Below, one piece after another: positions 24,845 to 32,159 of a stretch of 41,661 bases of DNA; position 1 is the stretch's first letter; every line of letters starts with the position of its first letter. The notes beneath the pieces were generated by a model that worked only from the letters and a program-made list of their open reading frames with translations, was not told where the DNA came from and made no database searches. Source of the DNA: Bacilli bacterium. Lineage in GTDB: Bacteria; Bacillota_I; Bacilli_A; RFN20; CAG-826. The translations under genes and the position numbers were made by a program. The DNA lies in the NCBI GenBank assembly GCA_024695235.1, contig JAILIP010000006.1, positions 71,378-113,038 of the forward strand. The letters are read 5' to 3'.

Positions 24845-24873
24845 ATTATATTTAAGTGGCATAAATATGACAA
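24845..24873 (-). promoter_or_regulatory. Promoter of gpsB-rnpB-pgsA-cinA-recA
   Basis: Minus-strand TTGTCA (24868-24873), exactly 17 bases, TATAAT (24845-24850). The only strong promoter seen for this unit. Confidence 0.8.
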
Positions 24874-24884
24874 ACATTTTTTAC

Positions 24885-24913
24885 TTAAAAAGTAAGACTT
24901 TCAGTGATATAAT
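24885..24913 (+). promoter_or_regulatory. Exonuclease-recU promoter giving a near-leaderless mRNA
   Basis: TTAAAA (24885-24890), 17 bases, extended -10 TGATATAAT (-10 at 24908-24913). The ATG is 12 bases after the -10, so the leader is about six bases. The dyad TTACTT-AAA-AAGTAA (24881-24895) overlaps the -35. Confidence 0.65.
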
Positions 24914-24925
24914 ATTTGCCGAATT

Positions 24926-25651
24926 ATGAAAGAACTCGAAAAATACATTAACCATCGTCACTCATTATTATTCCTTGACTTAGAAGGCACTCAATTCTCT
25001 CACGAGATGATTGCTATCGGTGCAGTTAAGGTTGATTTAAGAAAAGACATGACCATCAAAAAATATCACAAGGGGTACTATTCTCTTGTTAAAGCTAAAA
25101 ATAGAGTAGGTAAAGTCGTTGTTGAATTAACCAGTATCACCGATGAACAAGTCAAAAAGAATGGTAAACCATTTAGAGTGGTCATTTCCGATTTAAAGAA
25201 ATATCTTGGTAGAGATTTCACCAAAACATTATTCGTAACCTTTGGTTCACACGATTTAAGAATACTTGCTCAATCTCTTGCTTATAATCTAGACGCTCCT
25301 AAAGATGATGTTCAACTTATGATCAAACATTCTTTTGATTTAGGAGAATTCATCTCAACATTTGTTAAGGATGAAAACAACAACACATATTCGCTTGCGA
25401 ATATGCTTAAAGTCTTTGGAGTAGATTTCAAAGGCACTCAACATAATGCATACGCCGATGCACTAAATCTTGCATACCTATATGATGCGATGCTAAAGAA
25501 TCGCGACATCATGAAAGTTGAATACAAGAAAGTGCTCGCTAAATATCGTCATCTTCCATCTCCAATTCAAGGAGTTATTGCAAAACTCTCCAACGGAGAA
25601 AATGTCACTCCAGAAGATTTCGACCATCTTGTTGAGGAATCACTTAAATGA
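24926..25651 (+). CDS. DEDDh-family 3'-5' exonuclease domain protein
   Basis: 241 residues with an RNase T/DnaQ-type fold. Motif Exo I is FLDLEGTQ (16-23, acidic D and E), Exo II near FGSHDLRILAQSL (about 108-120) and Exo III HNAYADALNLAYLY (about 173-186), giving the D-E-D-H-D set. The C-terminal 50 residues are helical and unassigned. The start must be at 24926, since Exo I follows at once; there is no SD. It overlaps recU by 4 bp (ATGA). Possible roles are DNA proofreading or repair with RecU, or RNA trimming. I cannot separate these. Confidence 0.85.
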   Translation: MKELEKYINHRHSLLFLDLEGTQFSHEMIAIGAVKVDLRKDMTIKKYHKGYYSLVKAKNRVGKVVVELTSITDEQVKKNGKPFRVVISDLKKYLGRDFTKTLFVTFGSHDLRILAQSLAYNLDAPKDDVQLMIKHSFDLGEFISTFVKDENNNTYSLANMLKVFGVDFKGTQHNAYADALNLAYLYDAMLKNRDIMKVEYKKVLAKYRHLPSPIQGVIAKLSNGENVTPEDFDHLVEESLK

Positions 25652-26229
25652 TCAAATATCCTAACGGTAAAGTAGGTACATATTCAAAGAAAACCATCAC
25701 TCGCAAACCAGTTGCATCTGGTAATAGAGGTATGGGACTTGAAGGAGACATCAATGACTCCAATCTTTACTATAAGGAAAAGGATTTGTGTCTCATCACA
25801 AAAAGACCTACTCCAATCAATGTTGTAAAAGTCGATTACACTCATGGAGCGATAATCACTAACGCATACTTTGAAAAGCAATCCACCACTGACTATAACG
25901 GTGTCTATAAAGGTAGATACATTGATTTTGAAGCTAAATCAACTCAATCAAAGACATCGCTTCCACTTCATAACATACCACCTCAACAAATAGAACACCT
26001 AAAAGGTGTCATCCGTCATGGAGGCATTGCCTTCTTCATCATTGAGTTTGCTATAAAGCAAGAAACATATCTTCTTGATGCTCAATATGTAATTGACCTA
26101 GTAAATTCAAAAGAAAGAAAATCCATTTCTCATGATTTTATCATTGAGCATGGTCATTTAATAAAAAGAGGGTATCACCCTCGTCTTGACTATCTTGAAG
26201 TTGTTGAGAAAGTTTACTTCAAAGATTAA
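25648..26229 (+). CDS. recU: Holliday junction resolvase RecU
   Basis: Gram-positive junction resolvase. 193 residues (B. subtilis 206). Conserved segments: NRGMGLEGDIN (26-36), KRPTPINVVKVDY (about 52-64), the catalytic region STTDYNGVYKGRYIDFEAK (about 79-97) with the Asp and Glu-x-Lys of a type II restriction-like site, and LHNIPPQQIEHL. RecU, Nth and DnaD are neighbours in Bacillus too. The gene ends in TTAA, which gives both the recU stop and the nth stop, and its terminator hairpin lies inside nth. Confidence 0.97.
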   Translation: MIKYPNGKVGTYSKKTITRKPVASGNRGMGLEGDINDSNLYYKEKDLCLITKRPTPINVVKVDYTHGAIITNAYFEKQSTTDYNGVYKGRYIDFEAKSTQSKTSLPLHNIPPQQIEHLKGVIRHGGIAFFIIEFAIKQETYLLDAQYVIDLVNSKERKSISHDFIIEHGHLIKRGYHPRLDYLEVVEKVYFKD

Positions 26230-26846
26230 TGGCGTTCCTTGCAGAACGCTTTTATTTTGCATTCTTCACAGTTTGGCTTAACTGCTTTGCAGAAATATCT
26301 ACCAAACCAAATAATTTGATGATTTGTTTTGATGAGTCTATCACTTGGAATATATTTTATGAGTTTCTTTTCCATGGTGACGACATCATCTTTTTCTTTG
26401 CAAATGCCAAGGCGCTTAGAGATTCTTTGAACGTGAGTATCCACCGCTAAAAGTGGTTCATGATACATCTCTGCTAAATAGCAATTCTTGGTTTTATTTC
26501 CAATACCAGGAAGAGAGAGTAAATCATCTCCATTAGATGGAACTTTACCATCAAAGTCATTCACGATTCTTTGGGCAATTCCAATAACATTCTTAGCCTT
26601 GTTTTTATACATTCCAAGGAAAGCAAGGCACTTTTCGATATCTTTGATATCGGTATTAGCAAGTTCTTCAAGTGAATGATAACGAGAAAATAAAATAGCA
26701 GTCGCTTTATTAACTGCTTTATCGGTTGTTTGGGCAGATAGCATTATAGCGATTAATAACTCATAATCTTTCGTGTAATTGAGTTCACAATGAGCATCGC
26801 TATAAAGCTCATCTAAATATGAAAAGAAAAAATTTTTATCAATCAT
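26226..26846 (-). CDS. nth: Endonuclease III
   Basis: DNA glycosylase/AP lyase for oxidised pyrimidines. 206 residues, normal length. HhH motif LPGIGNKTKN with catalytic Lys (about residue 120), catalytic Asp in VDTHVQR (about 138), and C-x6-C-x2-C-x5-C [4Fe-4S] ligands at the C-terminus. Its first 8 bp overlap dnaD. The 3' end overlaps the convergent recU by 4 bp and its last seven codons form the recU terminator, so those codons serve two purposes. Confidence 0.96.
   Translation of the reverse strand: MIDKNFFFSYLDELYSDAHCELNYTKDYELLIAIMLSAQTTDKAVNKATAILFSRYHSLEELANTDIKDIEKCLAFLGMYKNKAKNVIGIAQRIVNDFDGKVPSNGDDLLSLPGIGNKTKNCYLAEMYHEPLLAVDTHVQRISKRLGICKEKDDVVTMEKKLIKYIPSDRLIKTNHQIIWFGRYFCKAVKPNCEECKIKAFCKERH
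26232..26254 (+). terminator. recU terminator within the 3' end of nth
   Basis: Plus-strand stem GCGTTC / CTTGCA / GAACGC followed by TTTTATTTT. On the opposite strand the same bases encode the last residues of Nth. Confidence 0.75.
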
Positions 26847-27486
26847 CTATCCATTTAGCGCGGGCGATTTCTAAAGTCTTTTCAATATCATCATCCCATG
26901 TTTCTTTTACTAAAGAGATGCCTTCTTTTTCCATATCATCTCTTGCTTTCCATTGAACGAGAAGACGATCAACACTCTTGAGAGTTTTCTTTCCTTTAGA
27001 AAGGCATTCGTTAAGTGCGGCAATAATAACTTCATCACTGAAGCCATCGTTAACCCATTCTCCAATTAAAGAGAATTCAAGAGGTGTTAATGTACGATTG
27101 AGTTCTTTTTCAAACACTTCGTAAATGTTCTTTAACGCGGCGGATTTGCGTTCACTGGATGCTACTTCTTGTTCTTTTGCTAAAGCAACTTGGAAAGTAT
27201 CATATAGTTTCTTATGAAGTGGTTTTAAAGATACTTTAATCTTTTTACCGACATCATATACAAGGAAATTACGGTCAATAAGAGAGACAAGAATCTTATC
27301 GATTTCTCTTGTTGAAAGATTCATCTTTAATGAAAGAAGATCAGGAGTGATTAAAGAGTTCTTTTGTCCTAAAAGATGATCAATCATTAAAATGACAGCA
27401 ACATCATTCTCACTGAGTTTGAGTTTTTTGTAATATTCAAGAAGTAGATAGCGGAAGTCTAAAGCTTCCATTTGAATGTTTGACAT
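26839..27486 (-). CDS. dnaD: DnaD-family replication initiation protein
   Basis: 215 residues: an N-terminal winged-helix domain (about 1-95) for oligomerisation and a C-terminal DnaD/DnaB_2 domain (about 120-190) containing LTPLEFSLIGEWVNDGFSD and the conserved LLVQWK-like end (usually YI-x-IL-x-W). DnaD helps load the helicase DnaC at oriC and in restart. It follows the short cca-like gene after 31 bp and overlaps nth by 8 bp, the same dnaD-nth order as in Bacillus. Confidence 0.92.
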   Translation of the reverse strand: MSNIQMEALDFRYLLLEYYKKLKLSENDVAVILMIDHLLGQKNSLITPDLLSLKMNLSTREIDKILVSLIDRNFLVYDVGKKIKVSLKPLHKKLYDTFQVALAKEQEVASSERKSAALKNIYEVFEKELNRTLTPLEFSLIGEWVNDGFSDEVIIAALNECLSKGKKTLKSVDRLLVQWKARDDMEKEGISLVKETWDDDIEKTLEIARAKWIDD

Positions 27487-27517
27487 AGTTGATATTCTAA
27501 TACATTAATGTTGAGAT

Positions 27518-28132
27518 TTAAATCTCATTTTTGATTTTGTCGAGTTCGGCTTGTACTTTAAGTGGATTGAGCTCATCAATAAGGTGGCGATTTCTTTCGA
27601 TGGCTTTGAATGTTTTATCTTCGATTTTGAAGCCAAGTTTCTTTTCAAAGCGTTCCGCACGAAGAATACGAAGTGGATCTTCTTTGATACGTTTATCTGG
27701 ATCACCAATGAAGCGGATGAGTTTGTTATTTAAATCGGAGAGTCCACCACAATAGTCAATGATGTTATATTCTTCATCCATGTATATAGCATTAATTGTG
27801 AAGTCCCTTCTAACATAGTCTTCTTTAATTGAACGAGTGAATGTAACTTTTGATGGATGACGGTAGTCAACATATTCACTTTCTACTCTAAGAGTAGTGA
27901 TGTCAACTTTGATGCCGTTAACTTTGATACGGATAGTGCCAAATCTAGCGAATGTATAATCAGCCTCGGGTAGGAAAACTCTCATTTCATCAGGAGTAGC
28001 ATCTGTGACAAAGTCATAGTCTAAAATAGGGCGATCCAAAAGATAGTCTCTTGTTGCTCCACCCACCATATAAAGGCGATATCCGTGTTGATTAAAAATT
28101 AGCGCAACACGATCAAATACATTCTTATTCAT
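27518..28132 (-). CDS. Short CCA-adding/poly(A) polymerase-like nucleotidyltransferase
   Basis: Class II nucleotidyltransferase head and neck only, 204 residues against about 400 for bacterial CCA enzymes. Present: GGATRD (24-29), the catalytic D-x-D as LDYDFVTDATP (37-47), RRDFTINAIY (108-117), the nucleobase-selecting E-D-x-x-R (about 160-164) and part of the neck. The body and tail domains, which hold the tRNA, are missing. No remnant of them follows; the next gene starts 31 bp later. SD GTAGGAT. It may be a functional minimal enzyme, a poly(A) polymerase-like variant, or a truncated gene; all active-site motifs are intact. Confidence 0.82.
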   Translation of the reverse strand: MNKNVFDRVALIFNQHGYRLYMVGGATRDYLLDRPILDYDFVTDATPDEMRVFLPEADYTFARFGTIRIKVNGIKVDITTLRVESEYVDYRHPSKVTFTRSIKEDYVRRDFTINAIYMDEEYNIIDYCGGLSDLNNKLIRFIGDPDKRIKEDPLRILRAERFEKKLGFKIEDKTFKAIERNRHLIDELNPLKVQAELDKIKNEI

Positions 28133-28159
28133 AAGAATATCCTACTATAAATTTAGATA

Positions 28160-28183
28160 TAAGAAAAGAGGCGCATGGCCTCT
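28160..28183 (-). terminator. Terminator of the cmk-der-hup operon
   Basis: Minus-strand stem AGAGGC / CATGC / GCCTCT followed by TTTCTT, 14 bases after the hup stop. Confidence 0.82.
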
Positions 28184-28197
28184 ATCCTATTTACTAA

Positions 28198-28470
28198 TTA
28201 ATTAACTTTAGCTTTGAATGTCTTTGAAGGACGGAAGCTAACTGTGGCGTTAGCTGGGATGATAATGTGTCTACCATCACTTGGATTTGTTCCTCTTCTT
28301 TCTTTGCGTTGTTTCTTTTCAAAGATTCCAAATCCTGATAATTTTACTTCCTCACCTTTGATAATTGCTTTTTCAATGAGTGAGAGAAATTCATCGATGA
28401 CTGTTTCGGCATCTAAATGGGAAACGTCAGCGCGAACACTAACTGCTTGTATTAAATCTGCTTTATTCAT
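28198..28470 (-). CDS. hup: HU-family DNA-binding protein
   Basis: 90-residue nucleoid protein that bends and packages DNA as a dimer. Two N-terminal helices, then VKLSGFGIFEKKQRKERRGTNPSDG; the arm tip that is usually R-N-P-x-T-G reads T-N-P-S-D-G, keeping the intercalating Pro. C-terminal SFRPSKTFKAKVN is typical. SD CGGAGGA. It is 29 bp after der, as part of cmk-der-hup; hbs also lies a few genes after der in Bacillus. An efficient terminator follows. Confidence 0.96.
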   Translation of the reverse strand: MNKADLIQAVSVRADVSHLDAETVIDEFLSLIEKAIIKGEEVKLSGFGIFEKKQRKERRGTNPSDGRHIIIPANATVSFRPSKTFKAKVN

Positions 28471-28499
28471 CTATTTTCCTCCGAATGCGACGCGATATA

Positions 28500-29807
28500 T
28501 TATACTCTTTCTCTTAATACGATTTCAATTGGAGTTCCATCTAAATTAAATGCTGCTCTTAATCTGTTCTCAAGATATCTCATATACGAAAAGTGAGCGT
28601 ACTTAGGTTTGTTTACAAATAACACGAATGTTGGTGGACAAGTATTCGCCTGATTAGCGAAATAGATTTTTAATCTACCATGATTGAATTCAGGTGCTTC
28701 ATTCATTGTTTGAGCGTCTTGAAGGACATCATTTAAGACACTTGTTGGAATATGAGTGTCATATGCTTTATGAACCATATCAATGCTTTCAAAGATACGA
28801 TCAATCTTGGATTTGTTCTTAGCGGAGATAAACACAATTGGAGCGTATTCTAAGAATTGGAACTCTTTTCTAATTCTCTTCTCAAAATCACTCTGTGTAT
28901 TTTGCTCTTTCTTCATCAAATCCCATTTGTTGACGACAATGATGATGGCTTTTTTCTTCTCAACGGCATAGCCGACAACGTGCTTGTCTTGTTCAATGAT
29001 GCCTTCGTTTGCATCAATCACGAATAAGACGATTTCGCTTCTATCAATAGCGGACAATGCTCTTAAGGCAGAATATTTATCAATACTTTCGTATATCTTT
29101 CCGCGTTTCTTTAAGCCTGCTGTATCAATAACAACATAGTTTTGATCATCTTTAGTAAACGGAGTATCAACAGAGTCTCTTGTTGTTCCAACAATATCCG
29201 AGACGATAACTCTTTGTTTATCCAAAATAGCGTTCACTAATGAAGATTTTCCAACGTTTGGTCTACCGATGATTGAAAATGTAATAGCGTCATCATATTT
29301 TTCATCTTCTTTTTGAGGGAGAGATTTAATGATGCTATCGAGCATATCGCCAATACCAATACCATGTTCACCACTAACAGGAATAGGATCACCTAATCCA
29401 AGAGAGTAAAACTCTCCTAAATTAGCAAGCATGTTTTGGTTATCGGTTTTATTGACTGCTAAAACGACTGGTTTATTTGATTTATGGAGCATCTTTGAGA
29501 TGAGTCTATCATCACTAGTCACTCCTCTTTGACCATCACCAACAAAGACAATTACATCAGCTTCATCAATAGCGATTTGAGCTTGGATTCGAATTTGCTC
29601 TTGGAATGGTCTATTGGCGACTTCAATACCACCGGTATCAATGAGGCGGAAATCTTTTCCAAGCCATGATGTTGTTTCATAGAGTCTATCTCTAGTTACA
29701 CCTGGTTGATCATCAACGATTGAACGACGTCTTCCGATGATACGATTAAAAATCGTTGACTTACCAACGTTTGGACTTCCGATGATAGCAACGACTCCTA
29801 ATGCCAT
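28500..29807 (-). CDS. der: Ribosome biogenesis GTPase Der (EngA)
   Basis: Double-GTPase needed for 50S assembly. 435 residues, the family norm. First P-loop GSPNVGKST (10-18) with DTGG, second GRPNVGKSS (about 180-188) with DTAG and NKWD, and a C-terminal KH-like domain (about 350-435). SD is a modest GGTGA. It starts 2 bases after the cmk stop, so the two are coupled. Confidence 0.98.
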   Translation of the reverse strand: MALGVVAIIGSPNVGKSTIFNRIIGRRRSIVDDQPGVTRDRLYETTSWLGKDFRLIDTGGIEVANRPFQEQIRIQAQIAIDEADVIVFVGDGQRGVTSDDRLISKMLHKSNKPVVLAVNKTDNQNMLANLGEFYSLGLGDPIPVSGEHGIGIGDMLDSIIKSLPQKEDEKYDDAITFSIIGRPNVGKSSLVNAILDKQRVIVSDIVGTTRDSVDTPFTKDDQNYVVIDTAGLKKRGKIYESIDKYSALRALSAIDRSEIVLFVIDANEGIIEQDKHVVGYAVEKKKAIIIVVNKWDLMKKEQNTQSDFEKRIRKEFQFLEYAPIVFISAKNKSKIDRIFESIDMVHKAYDTHIPTSVLNDVLQDAQTMNEAPEFNHGRLKIYFANQANTCPPTFVLFVNKPKYAHFSYMRYLENRLRAAFNLDGTPIEIVLRERV

Positions 29808-29809
29808 AA

Positions 29810-30478
29810 TTATTCACCAACTTTATCTTTAATAATTTTTAAGACAGCATTGATAGATTCTTCAATGGAGAGATCTGAAGTATCAAGTCTCACAGAATCT
29901 TCAGCTGGTTTAAGTGGAGCGAAGGCTCTTGAAGAATCGATGCGGTCACGTTTTTCAACATCTGCAACGATGTCTTCGTATGTGCATGGAATACCTTTCT
30001 CCATGTTTTCCTTGTAACGGCGATCTGCTCTTTCTTTAACAGAGGCAACCATGAACACTTTTACATCAGCGTTTGGAAGAACATATGTTCCGATATCTCT
30101 TCCATCCATGACGACTGATTGTTCCCCGGCCATTCTTCTTTGTTGCTCTACAAGAGCAAGCCTAATGTCTTTATATGAGGCAATATATGAGACGTTACCA
30201 CTTACAAGTGGTTCACGGATGATACGTGTGACATCTTTTCCAGAGCACATGACTTTACCATCTGGATAAAGGGTAATCTTAACTTCTGGAATTAAAGCAC
30301 ATGATGCTTTTTCATCTTGAGGATCAACGCCTTTATCTAAGACATAACTTGTAAAAGCACGATACATAGCACCTGTATCGATATATGTGTATCCTAAGAT
30401 TTTAGCGACAGCTTTGCTGACGGTTGATTTTCCAGCAGCGGCTGGACCATCAATTGCGACAACGACACGTTTTTTCAT
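29810..30478 (-). CDS. cmk: Cytidylate kinase
   Basis: Phosphorylates CMP and dCMP with ATP. 222 residues, normal length. P-loop DGPAAAGKST (10-19), the conserved YIDTGAMYRA, MDGRDIGTYVLPNADVK with the CMP-binding Arg-Asp, and RRYKE in the lid. SD CGGAGGT. It lies 3 bp after a small membrane-protein gene and leads into der, as cmk and der also cluster in Bacillus. CMP from RNA decay is a likely main substrate. Confidence 0.97.
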   Translation of the reverse strand: MKKRVVVAIDGPAAAGKSTVSKAVAKILGYTYIDTGAMYRAFTSYVLDKGVDPQDEKASCALIPEVKITLYPDGKVMCSGKDVTRIIREPLVSGNVSYIASYKDIRLALVEQQRRMAGEQSVVMDGRDIGTYVLPNADVKVFMVASVKERADRRYKENMEKGIPCTYEDIVADVEKRDRIDSSRAFAPLKPAEDSVRLDTSDLSIEESINAVLKIIKDKVGE

Positions 30479-30481
30479 AAA

Positions 30482-30823
30482 TTAACCTCCGAATGCAATA
30501 ACTCCTACAATAATAGTGGCTGCTAATAAGACTAGCAATATAATTGAGGAGAAAATTATATATCTTATTTGTCTTTGATGGCGTTTTTGAAGTGGAGATA
30601 CATATGTATCACTGTTCTTGTCGTATAGTTCATATGCACCAATCAAATCATTATAAGCAATTGAACTAGCAGAACTCTTTTTGATTTCGTGTTCTTGATC
30701 ACTTTCAGAAAGTATCTTATTCACCCTATCAGATGTTTTCTTTTTGGTAGTGATTTCATCTTTAAAAGAGTTTTGGATTTCTTTGCGATACTCTTTGTAT
30801 AGTTCTACTCTAGACTCTGCCAT
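30482..30823 (-). CDS. Small C-tail-anchored membrane protein, unknown function
   Basis: 113 residues from the ATG at 30823; a TTG two codons earlier is less likely. Not recognised. The first 85 residues are charged and helical with no Cys or Trp; a single hydrophobic helix (about 89-111, IIFSSIILLVLLAATIIVGV) ends the protein, preceded by basic QKRHQRQIR, so the soluble part should face the cytoplasm. No SD precedes the ATG; the predicted promoter puts the start site about 8 bases upstream. It heads the cmk-der-hup transcript. A role beside cmk or der cannot be inferred. Confidence 0.72.
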   Translation of the reverse strand: MAESRVELYKEYRKEIQNSFKDEITTKKKTSDRVNKILSESDQEHEIKKSSASSIAYNDLIGAYELYDKNSDTYVSPLQKRHQRQIRYIIFSSIILLVLLAATIIVGVIAFGG

Positions 30824-30838
30824 ATTCAATATGTTTAT

Positions 30839-30867
30839 ATTGTATGCGATTTTGAATTGAATATGAA
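30839..30867 (-). promoter_or_regulatory. Promoter of the small membrane protein-cmk-der-hup operon
   Basis: Minus-strand TTCATA (30862-30867), 17 bases, TACAAT (30839-30844). The ATG follows 15 bases after the -10, without an SD. Confidence 0.5.
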
Positions 30868-30885
30868 TGAATACTTATTTATAAT
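30857..30885 (+). promoter_or_regulatory. Ferredoxin promoter
   Basis: TTGAAT (30857-30862), exactly 17 bases, TATAAT (30880-30885). Its -35 touches the -35 of the divergent operon (shared base 30862). Confidence 0.7.
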
Positions 30886-30908
30886 TATTTTTGCTGGAGG
30901 AAAAAGCA

Positions 30909-31079
30909 ATGCCAAAAGTAAAAGTTATGTCCGAAGCATGCCAAGGTTGTGGTTTATGTGTCGGTGCTCGCCCAGAAGTATTCGAATTTGATGATGAAGG
31001 CCACGCAAAGGCAGTCGTCGAAGAAGTCGAAGGCGAACTCGGTTTTGAATGCCCATTCGGTGCAATCGAAGTTGAATAA
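30909..31079 (+). CDS. fer: Monocluster [4Fe-4S] ferredoxin
   Basis: 56-residue electron carrier. The ATG at 30909 has SD GGAGG; an upstream in-frame TTG precedes the SD and is not the start. Cluster ligands are C-x2-C-x2-C (CQGCGLC, starting near residue 11) plus a single Cys before Pro at the C-terminus (FECPFGAIE), as in Bacillus Fer with one [4Fe-4S] cluster. The site that would hold a fourth Cys in two-cluster ferredoxins is Arg here. Acidic overall. Codon use (AAG, TTC, GAA, GGT-rich) looks like a highly expressed gene. Own promoter and own terminator. The partner enzyme is unknown. Confidence 0.93.
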   Translation: MPKVKVMSEACQGCGLCVGARPEVFEFDDEGHAKAVVEEVEGELGFECPFGAIEVE

Positions 31080-31092
31080 TTAATTAGCAAGA

Positions 31093-31121
31093 AAAGGATG
31101 CACATCGATGCATCCTTTTTT
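31093..31121 (+). terminator. Ferredoxin terminator, probably bidirectional
   Basis: Stem AAAAGGATGCA / CATCGA / TGCATCCTTTT with a T run on the plus strand. On the minus strand it is followed by TTTTCTT, so it may also end the ribU transcript. Confidence 0.85.
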
Positions 31122-31137
31122 GTATGTTTTAAAGAGA

Positions 31138-31437
31138 CTATTTTTTGATATCAATATCTTTGAAAAGATCTTTTTGTTCTTCAACAAATTCTTCCGCTTG
31201 ATCTTTGACTTTGGAGCTGACATTAGATTTGTCAGAACCTTCATCATATGAAACAGTGATTTGTGGGAATGGAATGTTGACACCATTATCATCAAAGACG
31301 ATTTTGATATTTCTACCAGCATCAACTAACTTAGTTGTTCTAATTCCAATGGCTTTTACTTCGCCTCTCCAACCATCGATGATGACGATATCACCAACTT
31401 GGAAGTCAACTTCTAGGCTTGTACTTTGTCTAAATAA
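31138..31437 (-). pseudogene. Remnant of an MscS-type mechanosensitive channel gene
   Basis: After the ribU stop, another frame reads for about 100 codons to a TAG at 31138. It begins LFRQSTSLEVDFQVGDIVII, matching the MscS beta domain (FxVGDxIxIxxxxGxVxxIGxRTT). Then VDAGRNIKIV passes directly into FDDNGVNIPFPQITV, which is normally the very C-terminal end of MscS. So the pore helices and N-terminus are gone and about 80-90 residues of the middle domain are also missing; no ATG, GTG or TTG start is available at its head. The tail is acidic and basic. The first eight codons overlap the end of ribU. Two separate deletions make a working product very unlikely. Confidence 0.75.
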
Positions 31438-32111
31438 CGATGGATATTTTTGTATACAAGGAAAGTAACAATCATGACGATCGCGTCTTTCATTAAGTTA
31501 AATGGAAGTACTGCTAAGAACGCATATGACCATTGAACATTTGTGATCTTTGGATTGGCTAGTTTGCAGAAGCCAAGGAGAGCATTTGAATCTAAACCAT
31601 ACATGTACATATAGAAAGGCACCATTGCATAGACATTGCCTACCATAGCAATAGCCACTTGAATAACCATGCCTACAAATAGCCCAATGATAGCACCTTT
31701 AATAGTGTGAATTTTCTTATAGATAATTGTGGCAGGCAAAATGAATGCTGTTGAAAACAGCAAATCAGATAATTCCCCTACCATGAGTGTTCCAGAAAAT
31801 GGAAGTTTGATGAGTGTTTTTAAAACGATGATTGCAAGAGCAGTCCAAGGACCATAAGCAAAACCGGCAATAAAGATTGGAATCTCATCAAAATGGAATT
31901 CAAGGAATGATGGGAAGAAAGGTACAGGGAATTTTAAAATTGGAACAGTATATAAAATCGCTGCGATGCTACCAAAAATAGCAACTCTCACCATAAATTT
32001 GGTAATGTTGGTTTGAGGATTTTTTGGTCTGTTATCAAGATATAACTTGATTAAAGCAATAAACCAAACAACGAAGATGATGGTTGTAAATACTGCGCTT
32101 AATATTTTCAT
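31413..32111 (-). CDS. ribU: Riboflavin ECF transporter S component
   Basis: Membrane protein that binds riboflavin and works with a shared ECF module (not in this window). 232 residues, with an extra N-terminal helix (about 4-24) compared with the usual six-helix S component. The core contains FLEFHFDEIPIFIAGFAYGPW followed by a Lys-rich helix end (VLKTLIKLPFSGT), the RibU-type ligand region. The upstream FMN riboswitch makes the riboflavin assignment secure. SD AAGGG lies in the riboswitch expression hairpin. The MscS remnant follows in another frame. Confidence 0.93.
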   Translation of the reverse strand: MKILSAVFTTIIFVVWFIALIKLYLDNRPKNPQTNITKFMVRVAIFGSIAAILYTVPILKFPVPFFPSFLEFHFDEIPIFIAGFAYGPWTALAIIVLKTLIKLPFSGTLMVGELSDLLFSTAFILPATIIYKKIHTIKGAIIGLFVGMVIQVAIAMVGNVYAMVPFYMYMYGLDSNALLGFCKLANPKITNVQWSYAFLAVLPFNLMKDAIVMIVTFLVYKNIHRYLDKVQA

Positions 32112-32135
32112 AAAAAATACCCTTCTTCAGGGCAC
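32112..32135 (-). terminator. Riboswitch expression hairpin (terminator / SD sequestor)
   Basis: Minus-strand hairpin TGCCCT / GAAGA / AGGGTA followed by TTTTTT directly before the ribU ATG. The 3' arm contains the ribU SD (AAGGG). The 5' arm TGCCCTGA (32127-32134) is fully complementary to the riboswitch P1 5' strand TCAGGGCA (32253-32260), giving an alternative anti-terminator pairing. Confidence 0.8.
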
Positions 32136-32159
32136 TTCATCATCAAATAAATGACTTGT

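Noticed and set aside
27512-27527. Perfect palindrome TGAGATTTAAATCTCA after the short cca gene as a terminator
   Set aside because: There is no T tract on the minus strand where it would be needed, and the plus strand has no gene to terminate. It may be chance in AT-rich DNA.
31413-31437. Programmed frameshift joining RibU to the MscS remnant
   Set aside because: No slippery heptamer or following structure is seen at the ribU end, and the remnant also has an internal deletion, so a fusion product makes little sense.
31205-31468. Plus-strand reading frame opposite the MscS remnant
   Set aside because: No SD, no family features, and it is the complement of a clear remnant on the minus strand.
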